DNA of 64,000 nucleotides from Silene latifolia. Taxonomy: Eukaryota; Streptophyta; Magnoliopsida; Caryophyllales; Caryophyllaceae. A program made the position numbers and the translations under genes. This document shows positions 53,535 to 64,000 of this stretch, piece by piece; within the stretch, counting starts at the first letter, position 1, and each line of letters opens with the position of its first letter. The notes under the pieces are model-generated. The model worked only from the letters and a program-made list of their open reading frames with translations. It was not told the DNA's origin and did not search any database. The DNA is taken from positions 39,312,969 to 39,376,968 of the forward strand of contig NC_133538.1 of assembly GCF_048544455.1 (NCBI RefSeq), written 5' to 3'.

Positions 53535-54057
53535 TAAGTTAAGTAGTCAAGTAACCATATCACTATATCAGTATGATGAAAAGGCATCAGAGTATCATAT
53601 ATTTCTACACAAACAAAATGATAATAATACACAAATAAAGTTTCCTCCACTTATTTTCCCTGAGTGAGAATGTACACAAGGTATAGCTATCCCTACAAAA
53701 GCAGTATCCTTAGTTGCGCAGTTGTGTATGTGTGGCCTGCATCAACCGATGTGTCGAAAAAACCATTCTTCATGTCAAGAATATAGTTATGATACGTCTA
53801 AAACCTCAAATTCTTGCACCTGACCCATGAAAGATACATATCTTATCTTTTTATGTCTAATCATGTTCTAATATTAAAGACACAAGAAAGTGAGAAACTG
53901 CCAATAACTATGAAGAATACAGACATTCAACTACTCTCAAGCTGTCTTCTTGTCCGAAAACCACAAACTCAACTCTCAAGCATTAGTCTAGGAATGCCCC
54001 ACTCCTGAATCTCACTCAATAAGAACTGCAATTCATTGCTTCAGACACAGGGAAACA
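53535..54057. other. E2 spacer with a copied splice junction
   Basis: No complete gene. At 53669-53697 there are 29 bases identical to 54337-54365, which is the exon 2/intron 2 boundary of the NPH3-like fragment. Only the edge of that exon is present. Confidence 0.5.
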
Positions 54058-54348
54058 ATGCAGCAGTACCACCATCAAACTCGAGCTCGATCCGAATGTA
54101 CGATCGTGACGACACCAAAGAAAACTCCTGGCAAGCTTATGATTCCTACCAAAGGCTACACAATGGCTCAAAACTTTGAAAAGAAGGATCGTTCATGGTA
54201 AAGCCGTGAACCTACTATTTTGTTTCCTTTGTTCATCTCTACCTCGCATAAATAGCATCTATTTTGTTCTATATGCAGGTCTGTGACTACAGACATTCCG
54301 ACAGATCTATCAATTCAAGTTGAGGACATCACCTTTAATGTACACAAG
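54058..54348 (+). pseudogene. NPH3/RPT2-family BTB protein, first two exons
   Basis: ATG at 54058 begins MQQYHHQTRARSECTIV. Exon 1 ends ...FEKKDRSW at a GTAAAG donor (54197). Exon 2 (54279-54348), after TATGCAG, encodes SVTTDIPTDLSIQVEDITF then NVHK, and ends at GTATAG. DIPTDL followed by a hydrophobic strand and HK is the start of the BTB domain in NPH3/RPT2 proteins, plasma-membrane-associated CUL3 adaptors in auxin or phototropic signalling. No later exon follows, so this is a captured 5' gene fragment with intron retained. Confidence 0.75.
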
Positions 54349-55140
54349 GTATAGCTATCCCTACATTCACTTAACATAAGAAAATTTGGCAGTTCAAAAT
54401 TTTATATTCAAATTTTATTTTATTTGGAAAGGGAATAAGGCAAAGATACTCTTCTACTACTGGTTTAGCACACAAGCTACACTATTCCACTGGTACTATC
54501 GACAAACTTCCACCAGCACCAGTGCAATACCAACAACAGAGCCTTGATCAAAAAAGGATTTGGGGTCAACATGAATCATCTTATAAGGCATAACCATTAA
54601 TAGTAATTTAAACAAAAAAAAACGAGACAATAGAAAAATACTTCGTAGTTAATCTGGAAGGAAAGATAAGCATACAGCTATAATGATGATAATATTATTC
54701 TCCGTATAAAAGATGTATGTGATATACGTAAATGCATAGAAATTGAACATGTAACCCGATTGTGACATGAATCCCCCCAAAAAAATCCACTCACAACTTA
54801 ATTTCTGAACCTGAGTAGCAGTAACTACACTTGGACCTACGCGATTACACCTAGCCTAAACGCCACTTAGTTCATCACTACAGTGTCATAAGACAATTCT
54901 ATTAAAGAATATATGTTGCGGAAGTGGGAAAGTTGATGCAGCTAAGCAGAGCTGACTTCCAGTCGCATAAATAAGATGCAGCAAGCAAGAAACTACATAT
55001 CGAAGCTACAAATAGGACTTGCTGACTAATAATTGAATTTTCAAGCTATTTTAAGCCGTAGAAAAGTAATTTAAGCAAAAGTTCAACAATTTCCGAGCAT
55101 AAAATTAAACAACAACTACTACTAACTGTAATCTGATGAA
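54349..55140. other. E2 non-coding region
   Basis: AT-rich. No supported gene. Confidence 0.5.
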
Positions 55141-55680
55141 AAGTAATATATACCAGAAACAGCGAGCCTTTCTCGGTAATTTCCGCTGGTTTTACTTTGT
55201 TGCACTACAACCTAAAAATTTCATAAAGAAGAATTTGTCATATAACAACAATTAATTAGCTTAATTAGGGAATTAGGGTTAATAGCATGACACAAATTGA
55301 TGAATATGAGGAAAAATTACATCAATAAACAAATTAGGGAATGTTTGGAGTAGAATCGCCATTAACTTGACAAGCATATTACCTTAATTTGAAAGGATGA
55401 ACCTCGTTGATGGCGGTTGAAGCGGATTGGAAGTTCGGAAATGCTGGTAAGAATGAGTTGAACCTAATTTGAGAAGTGAATTTGAGAAGTACGATGATCG
55501 GAGAGGATGATCGGAGCGAATAATCGGACAGGATGATCGTCGAATAGAGAGAGAGAAAGATGAGTGAGAATGCATCTGTGTAAATGAATTGGAGTGAAGA
55601 GTTTGGGGGAAGGGGAGACGTCGATCGTTGTTTTTTTTTTTTAATTTTGTTAAATCAGCGCTCATCTCATATCTAATAGA
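55141..55680. other. E2 terminal region homologous to E0
   Basis: Resembles 4440-4830: TTAATTAGGG, CAAATTGATGAATATGAGG, CATATTACCT, GATGATCGGA repeats, GAGAGAGAAAGATGAG and GTTTGGGGG. The minus-strand frame at 55384-55665 is of no known family. Confidence 0.6.
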
Positions 55681-55734
55681 TGTGAGTGGTTCTCACAGTT
55701 CTCATTATCTTGATGGTTCTCATAGGATCCCAAA

Positions 55735-56700
<966 letters not shown>

Positions 56701-57275
56701 AAATAATACCCTACAACAGGTTGTATATTTGCATCATACGACTGGCCAAGTATCCAATCCAATTTAAATATTTAAAAAAAAAAGAAGCTAAACCTCTCAA
56801 GCACAACAAACGTTAAACCTCTCTACCACAACTGCTAATTTTCTCGCCATCTAAAACCTCAACTCCTCTCCTATTCATCCTACGATGGAAAAAGATAAGC
56901 AATTGACAGTACCAGCAAGACGGAAAAATGGATCTAATAATATTTTAAGGTAATTTTCCACATCAATTTGTATATTAACATACATGTTTATCTTTTTATT
57001 AATCTGATCATAACCCTAGTTTTATAGATTTGAGTTCTTATGAAGTTGATTCGATAAATTAATTTTAATCAGTCGTCTGTGTTTTTTTTATATTTTATGC
57101 TATATGGCCTCCTTAACAAAAAGAATCACAAAATTTTAAATTTTGTTCTTGGGATTATAAGAAAATCTGAGATTTTACCCGAAAACTATGATTAATTACA
57201 TTGTATAATGGAAGGAAGAGGAGAAACGGGTGTCATGAATGAATCATGAATAATTCAGTACATCATCATGTTTAT
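56701..57275 (+). other. First exon-like ORF and flank
   Basis: After a CCTCAACTCCTCTCC leader, an ATG at 56884 encodes MEKDKQLTVPARRKNGSNNI and ends at a GTAATT donor near 56952. This could be exon 1 of the gene whose later piece appears at 63040-63447, with the Copia element in the intron. Not recognised on its own. Confidence 0.35.
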
Positions 57276-57587
57276 TGAAACTTATACTTCTGATATGAAT
57301 ATGTTGATGAAGACATGAAGAAGACGAAGATGATTTAAAGTATTGTGATTATAGAACTAAGAATTATGTTTGTAAAGATTTGTAGAGAGAATTGAATTTG
57401 TATAAGAAACTGAATTTTGTATTATGATTATCTAAATTACGATACATCAGTTGCTCTTGTATTTATAGCAACTGTTACACCGACCTTCCTCCAACTAACC
57501 ATTGTTTAGTTAGTTCTAACAGACTTAGTTAAGTAACCAACTAACTCTAACTAACTGCTAACAACCATGATTTCTATACATCTAATA
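57276..57587 (-). repeat. 3' LTR of the decayed Copia element
   Basis: Contains minus-strand CTATAAATAC at about 57459-57468, the likely TATA box. Keeps the 60-bp segment missing in the other LTR. Confidence 0.88.
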
Positions 57588-57595
57588 TTCCCCCC

Positions 57596-58200
57596 TTAAG
57601 CTGGATGGGGTTGATATACCAAGCCAAGCTTAGTAGACAAGAATTTGTGTTGAGCAGCACCTAATGGTTTAGTCATCAGGTCTGCTAATTGATGATTAGT
57701 TCGAATATGCTTAGTGATGAGAAAACCTTGCTCTTGTTTATCCCTAACAAAGTGGCAATCAATGCTTAGATGCTTTGTGCGCTCATGAAATACTGGGTTA
57801 TTGGAGATATGTATAGCAGCATTGTTGTCACAAAAGAGCTGAATAGGTTGATGAATATGTATACCAAGATCCTGCAGCAAAGCCTCTAACCAAACCAACT
57901 CAGATGTTGTGTAAGATAAGCTTTTGTATTCTGATTCAGCCGAACTCTTGCTGACAGTAACTTGCTTTTTCGTCTTCCAAGAGATTAAAGAAGAGCCAAG
58001 AAAAACACAATAGCCACTCAAGGGCCTGCAGGAGTATGCACATTGACCCTAATCTGCATCACTGAAGGCAACAAGCTGAAGATCAGATTGAGATCTGTAG
58101 AATAACTCTACATTAATAGTACTCTTGAGATATTTAACGACATGTAATGCAGCCTGGAAGTGAGGTACTCTTGGGGCACTCACAAATTGACTAAGATGCT
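57596..58200 (-). pseudogene. RNase H of the decayed Copia element
   Basis: MSGYCVFLGSSLISWKTKKQ, KSSAESEYKSLSYTT, LFCDNNAAIHISNNPVFHER and HLSIDCHFVRDK mark the Copia RNase H. Upstream in frame two TAG codons interrupt it, one where VQHLSQF is expected and one where the Trp of SDADWG should be. Both fit C-to-T type changes. Confidence 0.85.
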
Positions 58201-58600
58201 ATACACTGTATGAAATGTCTGGCCTTGACATATTGAGATACAACAGTCTCCCAATCAACCGCCTGTATTGCTCTGGATTGTCCATAAGCTCACCTTGATC
58301 AACAGACAATTTTAAGCCTTGTTGCATAGGAAATGTAGCATCTGAACAGTGTTCCATTTGCAAATCCTTTAAAATATCCAGTATGTACTTCCTTTGATTA
58401 ATCATGAGTCCTGACTTATTCCTTGAGATTTCTAGCGCAAGAAAGTATCTCATTTCACCCAAATCTTTGATTGAAGAGGCTGAATGCAATGCCCTCTTTA
58501 TGCTGTCAATCTCAAAAATAGATGTGCCAGTCAACAAGATATCATTTACATATACCAAGGCAGCTGTAAATGACTGATCAGCTGGATTAGTTTTTGTGAA
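58199..58600 (-). pseudogene. RT palm end, active site altered
   Basis: VYVNDILLTG replaces the usual YVDD with YVND, changing a catalytic Asp. DLGEMRYFLALEI and the MSRPDISYSV block follow. A frameshift near 58550-58600 separates it from the first part of RT. Confidence 0.85.
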
Positions 58601-59757
58601 TAGTCCTGTCTAGACTGTGTATAACCATGAATTTGTAAAAACTTTGTCAACTCCTTGTTCCATTGCATTGATGCTTGTTTCAAGCCATACAAAGACCTCT
58701 TTAACTTGCAAACTTTGCCTTTCTCAACCTTATAACCTTCATGTGCTTTCATATAAACCTTTTCATCTAAAAATCCATGGAGGAAAGGATTGTTTATGTC
58801 TAGCTGAAATAATGGCCATTCTCTAGCAGCTGCAACAGCTAATAATGCTCTAACTGTTGTGAACTTAGCAACAGGTGAGAATGTATGTTTATAATATCTA
58901 TCCTTCACTTGGTTAAAGCCTTTGGCAACCAATCTTGCCTTAAATCTTCCAAAAGTCCCATCACTGTTATATTTAATCTTGTACACCCACTTAGATCCAA
59001 TAACTTTATGACCATCTGGTAAATCCACAATATCCCAAGTTTTATTGGACTCTAATGCTTGCACTTCTTTCTGCATAGCTTTTATCCACCTGGGATATTT
59101 CAGTGCTTGCTGAAAAGTATAGGGCTCATGTTCAGGCATGACATTGGAAAGGGGACCAACATACTCAGGATGATAGTCTGCTAGGGAACTCAAAATCTGG
59201 GTCTGAAAAGCAGTGGACTGAACAGAACCAGTGTTTGAATGCTGGCCTGGTAAAGAACATTGAAAACCCTGCAACCAAGTAGCCATCTGTCTTGGTCTGG
59301 TTGATCTTCTTATTACAGGAGGATCTGAGGCTACATCTTGAACAGGATTACCCTGATTCTCAGGAGTGGCCCCAGAAACACTCACTTCAGAATTAGGACC
59401 AACAGCTGGATTGGAAACTTCACCAGGTTGTTGTATATTGCATGGAACTGATTGAGGAATAATCAAAGTAGATACTACTGGATTTACTAGACTACTAGTT
59501 GTAATCTGTAGATCCTTATGAGGCTTGTCTTTTTGAAAGGGAAAGATGTTTTCTTTAAACAAAACATCCCTACTCACAAATATTTTATGCAATTTCAAAT
59601 CATACAACCTATATCCTTTTTTATTGTGAGGATAACCAACAAAAACACATTCTCTAGCCCTACTACCAAATTTATCAGTAAAGGTAGGAGGCATAGTAGC
59701 ATAACAAAGGAATCCAAACACTTTCAGATTAGCATAAGATGGTTGTTAATTAAATAG
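58546..59757 (-). pseudogene. Integrase end and RT first part, decayed Copia
   Basis: Begins after an in-frame TAA (LFN-stop-QPSYANL). It has KKGYRLYDLKLHKIFVSRDV (integrase C-terminal GKGY-like region) and a Pro/Ser linker. RT follows: WIKAMQKEVQALESNKTW, GSKWVYKIKYNSDG, RFKARLVAKGFNQ, LDINNPFLHGFLDE and SLYGLKQASMQW. Confidence 0.88.
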
Positions 59758-60087
59758 CAACTCAAAAGGAACATTATTGTTAATAACTGGTGTGGGCATT
59801 AAATTGATAAGATAAGTGGCAGTCAACAAACAATCTCCCCAAAATTTTATAGGAAGATTAGCATGAAATCTTAAAGCTCTTGCAGTCTCTAAAAGATGCC
59901 TATGTTTTCTTTCTACTCGACCATTCTGTTGAGGAGTCCCAACTACACTAGTTTGATGTAAAATCCCCTGGTCTTTAAACAAATTACCACAATGTTCTTG
60001 TAAGAACTCAGTGCCATTGTCTGATCTTATAAGCTTGACATTAGCCTGAAATTGATTTTTGATATAAGCCAGAAAATCCTTTATCAA
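59746..60087 (-). pseudogene. Integrase core, decayed Copia
   Basis: IRSDNGTEF and GTPQQNGRVERKHRHLLE carry the second Asp and the Glu of the DDE triad. The first Asp (LHLDVWG) is in the upstream frame, separated by a frameshift at about 60085-60110. Confidence 0.9.
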
Positions 60088-62135
60088 ACCATAAACTTGT
60101 TTTGGACAAGAGTGTTTCTAGAAAAATCATCTAATATAGTCAAAAAATATTTTACACCAGATAAGGAAGGTCTCATATATGGTCCCCAAACATCTAAATG
60201 CAAAAGATCAAAACAACTGGAAGCTCTATTAGAACTAATAGGAAATGGTAGCCTGTGATGTTTAGCTGAAACACATGATTCACAATGAAAATCAACATCT
60301 TTTATTATATCAGAATATCCTAGTACAAACTTCAACCTATTTACAGACATATGTCCTATTCTAGAGTGAATGAGAACTAATCTTTTAGAATTATTAATGG
60401 AAGATAAAACTTGAGAATTATTAGAAATCCTAGAACTGTTGTCTAAAACAGCACGAAATTTAGCTGAAACTAAATGCTTAACAAGACTGACTATATGCAA
60501 AGACTGTTTATCCAAAGAATTTTTGTCAAATCTGTACAAGTCACCCAGTCTCCTTCCTTTAGCAACTATTTTCTTACTTGAAAGATCCTGAAAATTACAA
60601 GCACGTGAGGTAAACAAAACAGACAAATAATGACTATCTAATAGCTTACTAACAGAAAGCAAATTTTGCTTAAAATCAGACACATAAAACACATTAAACA
60701 GGCTAATTTTATCAGTTAGAACTACTGTACCCATCATATGCACAAACTTGACACTACCATCATGTAAACCAACTTTAATAGGCTTAGGAAAATGATGAAC
60801 ATTAGTCAAAATTTGTTTATCAAATGTCATGTGATCAGATGCTCCTGTGTCTATAATCCAATCAGTTGAGCAAGAATGTTGACAAGCAGTAAAAACATTA
60901 TAATGAGAAGAAATCATACCTCCAAAGTTAGCAGTAGACAACTTGGGTTGTTGATCAGAAATTCTTTTAAGAACCTGATCAACAACAGAAGTAATAATCC
61001 CATCTAAGACTTCAGGATTTATGCCATTACTGGTAGAAAGATTGTTGTTATCATTCAGACCATTATGAGACTCTTCTTGAAAACCATCATCATCAAGTGG
61101 TGAATCAGCAAAAAGAACATCTGCAGCATTGGCACCTCTGGCTGGTGGTTTAGTGAAAGAAGCTTTGTCTTTACCTTTATTCTTGTCATTTGGAAATCCT
61201 CGAATAACAAAGCAGTTAGCTGAATTATGACCAGTTTTCTGACAATGTGGACACTTAGTTAGACCAAAGCAAGTCTCCCTGGTATGACCATTTTTGTTGC
61301 AATGATCACAATGTTTAATTGGAACAGAACTGGAACTGGTGGTAGCATTCTTAACAGATGATTTCTTTGAATCAGACTGTCTGAAACTAGCATAAGCATT
61401 AGCTTCAGTCATAGCAGCAACAGTTTCAGTTATTTGCTTTTGGCGCTCAATCTTTTGTAGGAGACTCAACACCTTATTCATGGTAGGGAGAGGTTCCATT
61501 GAAATAATTTGAGTCCTTATGCCATCATATCCATTGTTGAGGTTCATCAAAAACTGTATAACCTTTGCATTGTTTTCCCTTTCCACAATTTTCTTGAGCA
61601 AAGAACATGTGCAAAGATTAACTTTCCCACAAGAATAAGCTGGTAAAGGGTCCAAACTATCAAGGGTCTCCCATAAATTCTTCATTTTACCATAATACTC
61701 TACAAGAGACAGACTGTCCTGTGAAACATCTCCTAAGTCTTTTGTTAATTGATGGACTTCTAGAGCATTAGGCTGTCCATAACGCTCAAGTAAATCATGC
61801 CAAGAACTCTCAGAAGAGGTAACATACTTAAAATTCTCCCTTAAACCTTTCTCCAAAGAATTAGACAACCACCTAATCACCATAAAGTCACATCTTTTCC
61901 ATTGTTTGTGACGTTTATCTGTAACAAGAGGCATAACGCAAGAACCATCTAACAACCCATCCTTATTCTTTGTTGCCAAAGACATTAAAACCTCTCTCTT
62001 CCATCCCAAAAAATCGTGACCGTCAAACAAAAAAGAAGGAAGGGTAGCACTAGGTTGATCAGAGGTTGATAAAAACAATGGGTCATCATAATAGTCAAGT
62101 GCAGATGAAGAATCAATAGAAATTGTTTCATGCAT
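60084..62135 (-). CDS. gag, protease and pre-integrase domain, decayed Copia
   Basis: 683 codons from ATG 62135. Gag: PSFLFDGHDFLGWKREVLMS and MVIRWLSNSLEKGLRE. There are two tandem zinc knuckles, CDHCNKNGHTRETC and CPHCQKTGHNSANC, both complete. The protease has WIIDTGASDHM. The pre-integrase zinc domain has RIGHMSVNRLKF...CESCVSAKHHRLPF. It then enters the integrase and ends early after ILDDFSRNT by frameshift. A double-knuckle gag distinguishes this lineage from the 35.7-kb Copia element. Confidence 0.88.
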   Translation of the reverse strand: MHETISIDSSSALDYYDDPLFLSTSDQPSATLPSFLFDGHDFLGWKREVLMSLATKNKDGLLDGSCVMPLVTDKRHKQWKRCDFMVIRWLSNSLEKGLRENFKYVTSSESSWHDLLERYGQPNALEVHQLTKDLGDVSQDSLSLVEYYGKMKNLWETLDSLDPLPAYSCGKVNLCTCSLLKKIVERENNAKVIQFLMNLNNGYDGIRTQIISMEPLPTMNKVLSLLQKIERQKQITETVAAMTEANAYASFRQSDSKKSSVKNATTSSSSVPIKHCDHCNKNGHTRETCFGLTKCPHCQKTGHNSANCFVIRGFPNDKNKGKDKASFTKPPARGANAADVLFADSPLDDDGFQEESHNGLNDNNNLSTSNGINPEVLDGIITSVVDQVLKRISDQQPKLSTANFGGMISSHYNVFTACQHSCSTDWIIDTGASDHMTFDKQILTNVHHFPKPIKVGLHDGSVKFVHMMGTVVLTDKISLFNVFYVSDFKQNLLSVSKLLDSHYLSVLFTSRACNFQDLSSKKIVAKGRRLGDLYRFDKNSLDKQSLHIVSLVKHLVSAKFRAVLDNSSRISNNSQVLSSINNSKRLVLIHSRIGHMSVNRLKFVLGYSDIIKDVDFHCESCVSAKHHRLPFPISSNRASSCFDLLHLDVWGPYMRPSLSGVKYFLTILDDFSRNTLVQNKFMV

Positions 62136-62318
62136 ATTGTTTGAATAATGATGAATATAGAGAACTGATCAAGAAAGAAGAAACAGAAGCAGGAAAGGAT
62201 CAAAATACAGGAAGAAACTTGTGAATGCGGAAGCGTGTATACCTCTGATTCTTGATTATATGCAAGACAAGAAACCAGAAGAAGTTAACCCCAGAATCAT
62301 AGAACTGAGCTAAAGTAC
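62136..62318 (-). other. Leader of the decayed Copia element
   Basis: Between the gag ATG and the 5' LTR. The sequence next to the LTR (GTACTTTAGCTCAG on minus) is not the usual initiator-Met PBS, so priming is unclear. Confidence 0.5.
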
Positions 62319-62570
62319 TGAAACTTATACTTCTGATATGAATATGTTGATGAAGACATGAAGAAGACGAAGATGATTTAAAGTATTGTGATTATAGAAC
62401 TAAGAATTATGTTTTTAAAGATTTGTAGAGAGAATTGAATTTGTATAAGAAACTGAATTTTGTATTATGATTATCTAAATTACAATACATCAGTTGCTCT
62501 TGTATTTATAGCAACTGTTACACCGACCTTCCTCCAACTACTAACAACCATGATTTCTATACATCTAATA
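62319..62570 (-). repeat. 5' LTR of the decayed Copia element
   Basis: Matches 57276-57587 apart from a 60-bp deletion and few substitutions. TATA-like CTATAAATAC on minus at about 62501-62510. Confidence 0.88.
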
Positions 62571-63039
62571 ATGTTATAGCTGACTATATATGTCATTATG
62601 ATTGTATATACACCCGTCTTGTGACTATAAATTTGGTTTGATGTTGTCGTTAATGGTGTGCAAATAATATCCTCCACTTAGCTGTATACTCCGTATATTT
62701 TAGTTAATACACCATCGTGTTATTCATTGTGCCTTATCTTCGGGTTTCGCTTTTCGAGTTGTATATATGAGCTTTCACATTTTATCTTCATCTTCTGACA
62801 TGGGATTCTAGCTAGCAATCTTTTTTGCTTCTAGTTTTAATGTACGGTTTTTTTGTTAGTATGTATAAAATTTGAAATTACATGTAAGATTCTGAGCTTG
62901 TGGGTAAAGATTTTGAGTTTTCCTATTAAGATTTTGAGTTTAGGAGCACAAGTTTCGTAGAACATTTTTATGTTACAAGCTACTTTAGTGTTAATTTTAT
63001 TTCCTAATTGATCTTATTTATTCTATTTCTTAGACCTTC
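62571..63039. other. Non-coding flank
   Basis: AT-rich, with three loose GATTTTGAGTTT/GATTCTGAGCTT phrases at 62890-62945 that foreshadow the repeat at 63560. No gene. Confidence 0.5.
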
Positions 63040-63447
63040 GTAAAGGTACAAGAATGGCGATGAAAAAGACAATGATGATGACGATAATTTGGAAATGCTT
63101 CTCGTTTGGAGACAAGGATATCTCCAACAAAGATAGTAAAACTCATCAACAAGTTATCTCCAACTCAAATAGAAAGTTTTTGGCCATACCTTTCAGACAT
63201 TTCGTAAATTTAAAAGTGACAAGAAAGTTTTATATCATTTCTTCTTTGATATGTTCGGTGAGTGGATCAATCAGTTCGGTGATGATGCCACCGGCAGGAT
63301 GATAAAGATGAATGTGTTAAAAAATTACATAATAAGTCACAAGGAAGACGGGGGACCGATGTTCAAGAGGAACATGTTGTTGTATATCATTTCTTCTTTG
63401 ATATGTTCTCACGAGAATGAACATGTATTTATAGATGCATTTTCTTG
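63040..63447 (+). pseudogene. DUF1985-like transposon protein fragment
   Basis: One frame encodes MFGEWINQFGDDATGRMIKM then LKNYIISHKEDGGPMFKRNM and LLYIISSLICSHENEHVF, ending at 63447. The pattern (KxxIxxxxEDGGxxFKRNxLLYII) parallels the EQRDGGDDFKRNFLIYIVNV segment of the minus-strand protein at 1-908. An upstream frame (NGDEKDNDDDDNLEMLLVW) from about 63040 may be an acidic exon. Short and broken. Confidence 0.5.
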
Positions 63448-63559
63448 AGTAGTCTACAAGTGATTTATTATATGTAAAAGTTTTATTGATTGTTTCAATG
63501 TTTATTCTCTTTTTTAAGACAATCCAGTAATTGTTTTTGATGTTGGAGGGACAAGTCAT

Positions 63560-63930
63560 TATTTTTGGGGCATATTCTTAGTTTTAGAGTTTTGTATGAT
63601 ACAATTTGAGCTTTTAGGTAAATTCTCGAGCTTCTTAATTTTCTTAGCTTTCGACGTTTTAAAGATATTCCGAGCTTGCAAGTAATTTCATCAAGCTCTA
63701 TAAGAAATTTTATGAGCTTACCAGATGCCTGGACAACTTTGGAATAATATGACAATATTTTTTTTTGGCGTATTCTAAGTTTTCGAGTTTTATATGTTAT
63801 AATTTAAGCTTTCAAGTAAATTTCCTGAGCTCCGTAATTTTCTTAGCTTTTGAAATTTTTAAGACATATTTCGAGCTTCCATGCAATTTTATCGAGCTCT
63901 TTAAGAAACTTGTCGAGCTCTGTGTAAGAA
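63560..63930. repeat. About 190-bp tandem repeat, two copies, GAGCTT-rich
   Basis: TTCTTAGTTTTAGAGTTTTGTAT (about 63580) and the similar TTCTAAGTTTTCGAGTTTTAT (about 63774) begin copies that each contain CTTAATTTTCTTAGCTTT-like and CGAGCTT phrases. Smaller 20-25-bp GAGCTTnnAAGTAAATTT units are embedded and continue to the window edge. Confidence 0.65.
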
Positions 63931-64000
63931 ACTTTACGAGCTAGAGAGTAAATTTTAGTCGCTCAGTAGTAAGTTTTATGAGCTTCTACGTAAAGTTCTC

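Larger units (their letters stand above)
57276..62570 (-). mobile_element. Decayed Ty1/copia element
   Basis: LTRs 57276-57587 (312 bp) and 62319-62570 (252 bp) start TGAAACTTATAC and end ACATCTAATA on the plus strand. The right LTR lacks 60 bp between short AACTA repeats. A polypurine tract (AAGGGGGGAA on minus) adjoins the left LTR. No clear PBS or target duplication was found. The minus-strand polyprotein order is gag, protease, integrase, RT, RNase H, with several disabling changes. Confidence 0.9.

Overview
This is repeat-rich, intron-bearing plant nuclear DNA. The evidence is Ty1/copia and Ty3/gypsy LTR retrotransposons, a hAT transposon, Stowaway-type MITEs, a LINE, plant TATA boxes, and fragments of plant genes (UGT91-type glycosyltransferase, NPH3/RPT2 BTB protein, LRR receptor-like protein, MINDY deubiquitinase, glycine-rich RNA-binding protein). 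The large gypsy element has the Tat/Retand plan (dual RNase H, antisense ORF, 3' tandem repeat). Retand was first described in Silene, so a Caryophyllales eudicot is possible, but that is inference. I see no clearly intact single-copy host gene. Almost everything is transposon, captured gene debris or simple repeat.

Layout. 1-4937 is the right part of a large element (E0). It has a minus-strand TE protein running off the window, a roughly 180-bp tandem array and a 129-bp tandem repeat. 4989-7313 is a terminal-inverted-repeat element (A1) carrying RNA-binding-protein and UGT fragments plus an A-rich minisatellite. 7434-21009 is a second kind of inverted-end element (B) with a 21-bp minisatellite. 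It is split by a 10.6-kb Tat/Retand gypsy element (8467-19103, target duplication CTAAC). 21054-27760 holds three copies of an AT-rich non-coding element (C1-C3). C1 contains a Stowaway MITE, and C2 is split by two nested, oppositely oriented solo-LTR-like insertions. 28363-41282 is A2, holding a minisatellite, a LINE, a TRIM-like element inside a MITE, a young 4.8-kb Copia element, and two exons of a Rossmann-fold gene. 41283-45416 is A3, with MINDY and NTF2-like fragments. 45575-55736 is a row of small and large elements (E1, a Stowaway, G, E2). E2 carries fragments of three host genes, two tRNA-like structures and a 3.0-kb hAT element with exact 8-bp target duplications. 55905-56700 is C4, 57276-62570 a decayed Copia element, and 62571-64000 a fragment of another E0-type protein plus repeats.

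The most striking pattern is the spacing. Most non-LTR elements from 4.9 to 22.7 kb and from 45.4 to 55.9 kb are separated by (TA)n or (TA)n/(GA)n arrays, like beads on a string. Three element families (A, E and B) have inverted ends that abut these arrays, and A and E carry spliced or broken pieces of unrelated host genes. This looks like a group of microsatellite-associated, gene-capturing DNA transposons. I consider it the main candidate for a little-described system here.

Only a few frames look functional or near-functional: the Copia element at 35678-40484 (identical LTRs, two single-base frame breaks next to homopolymers) and the RNase H-integrase block of the Tat element. Most other coding regions are broken by stops, frameshifts or truncation.
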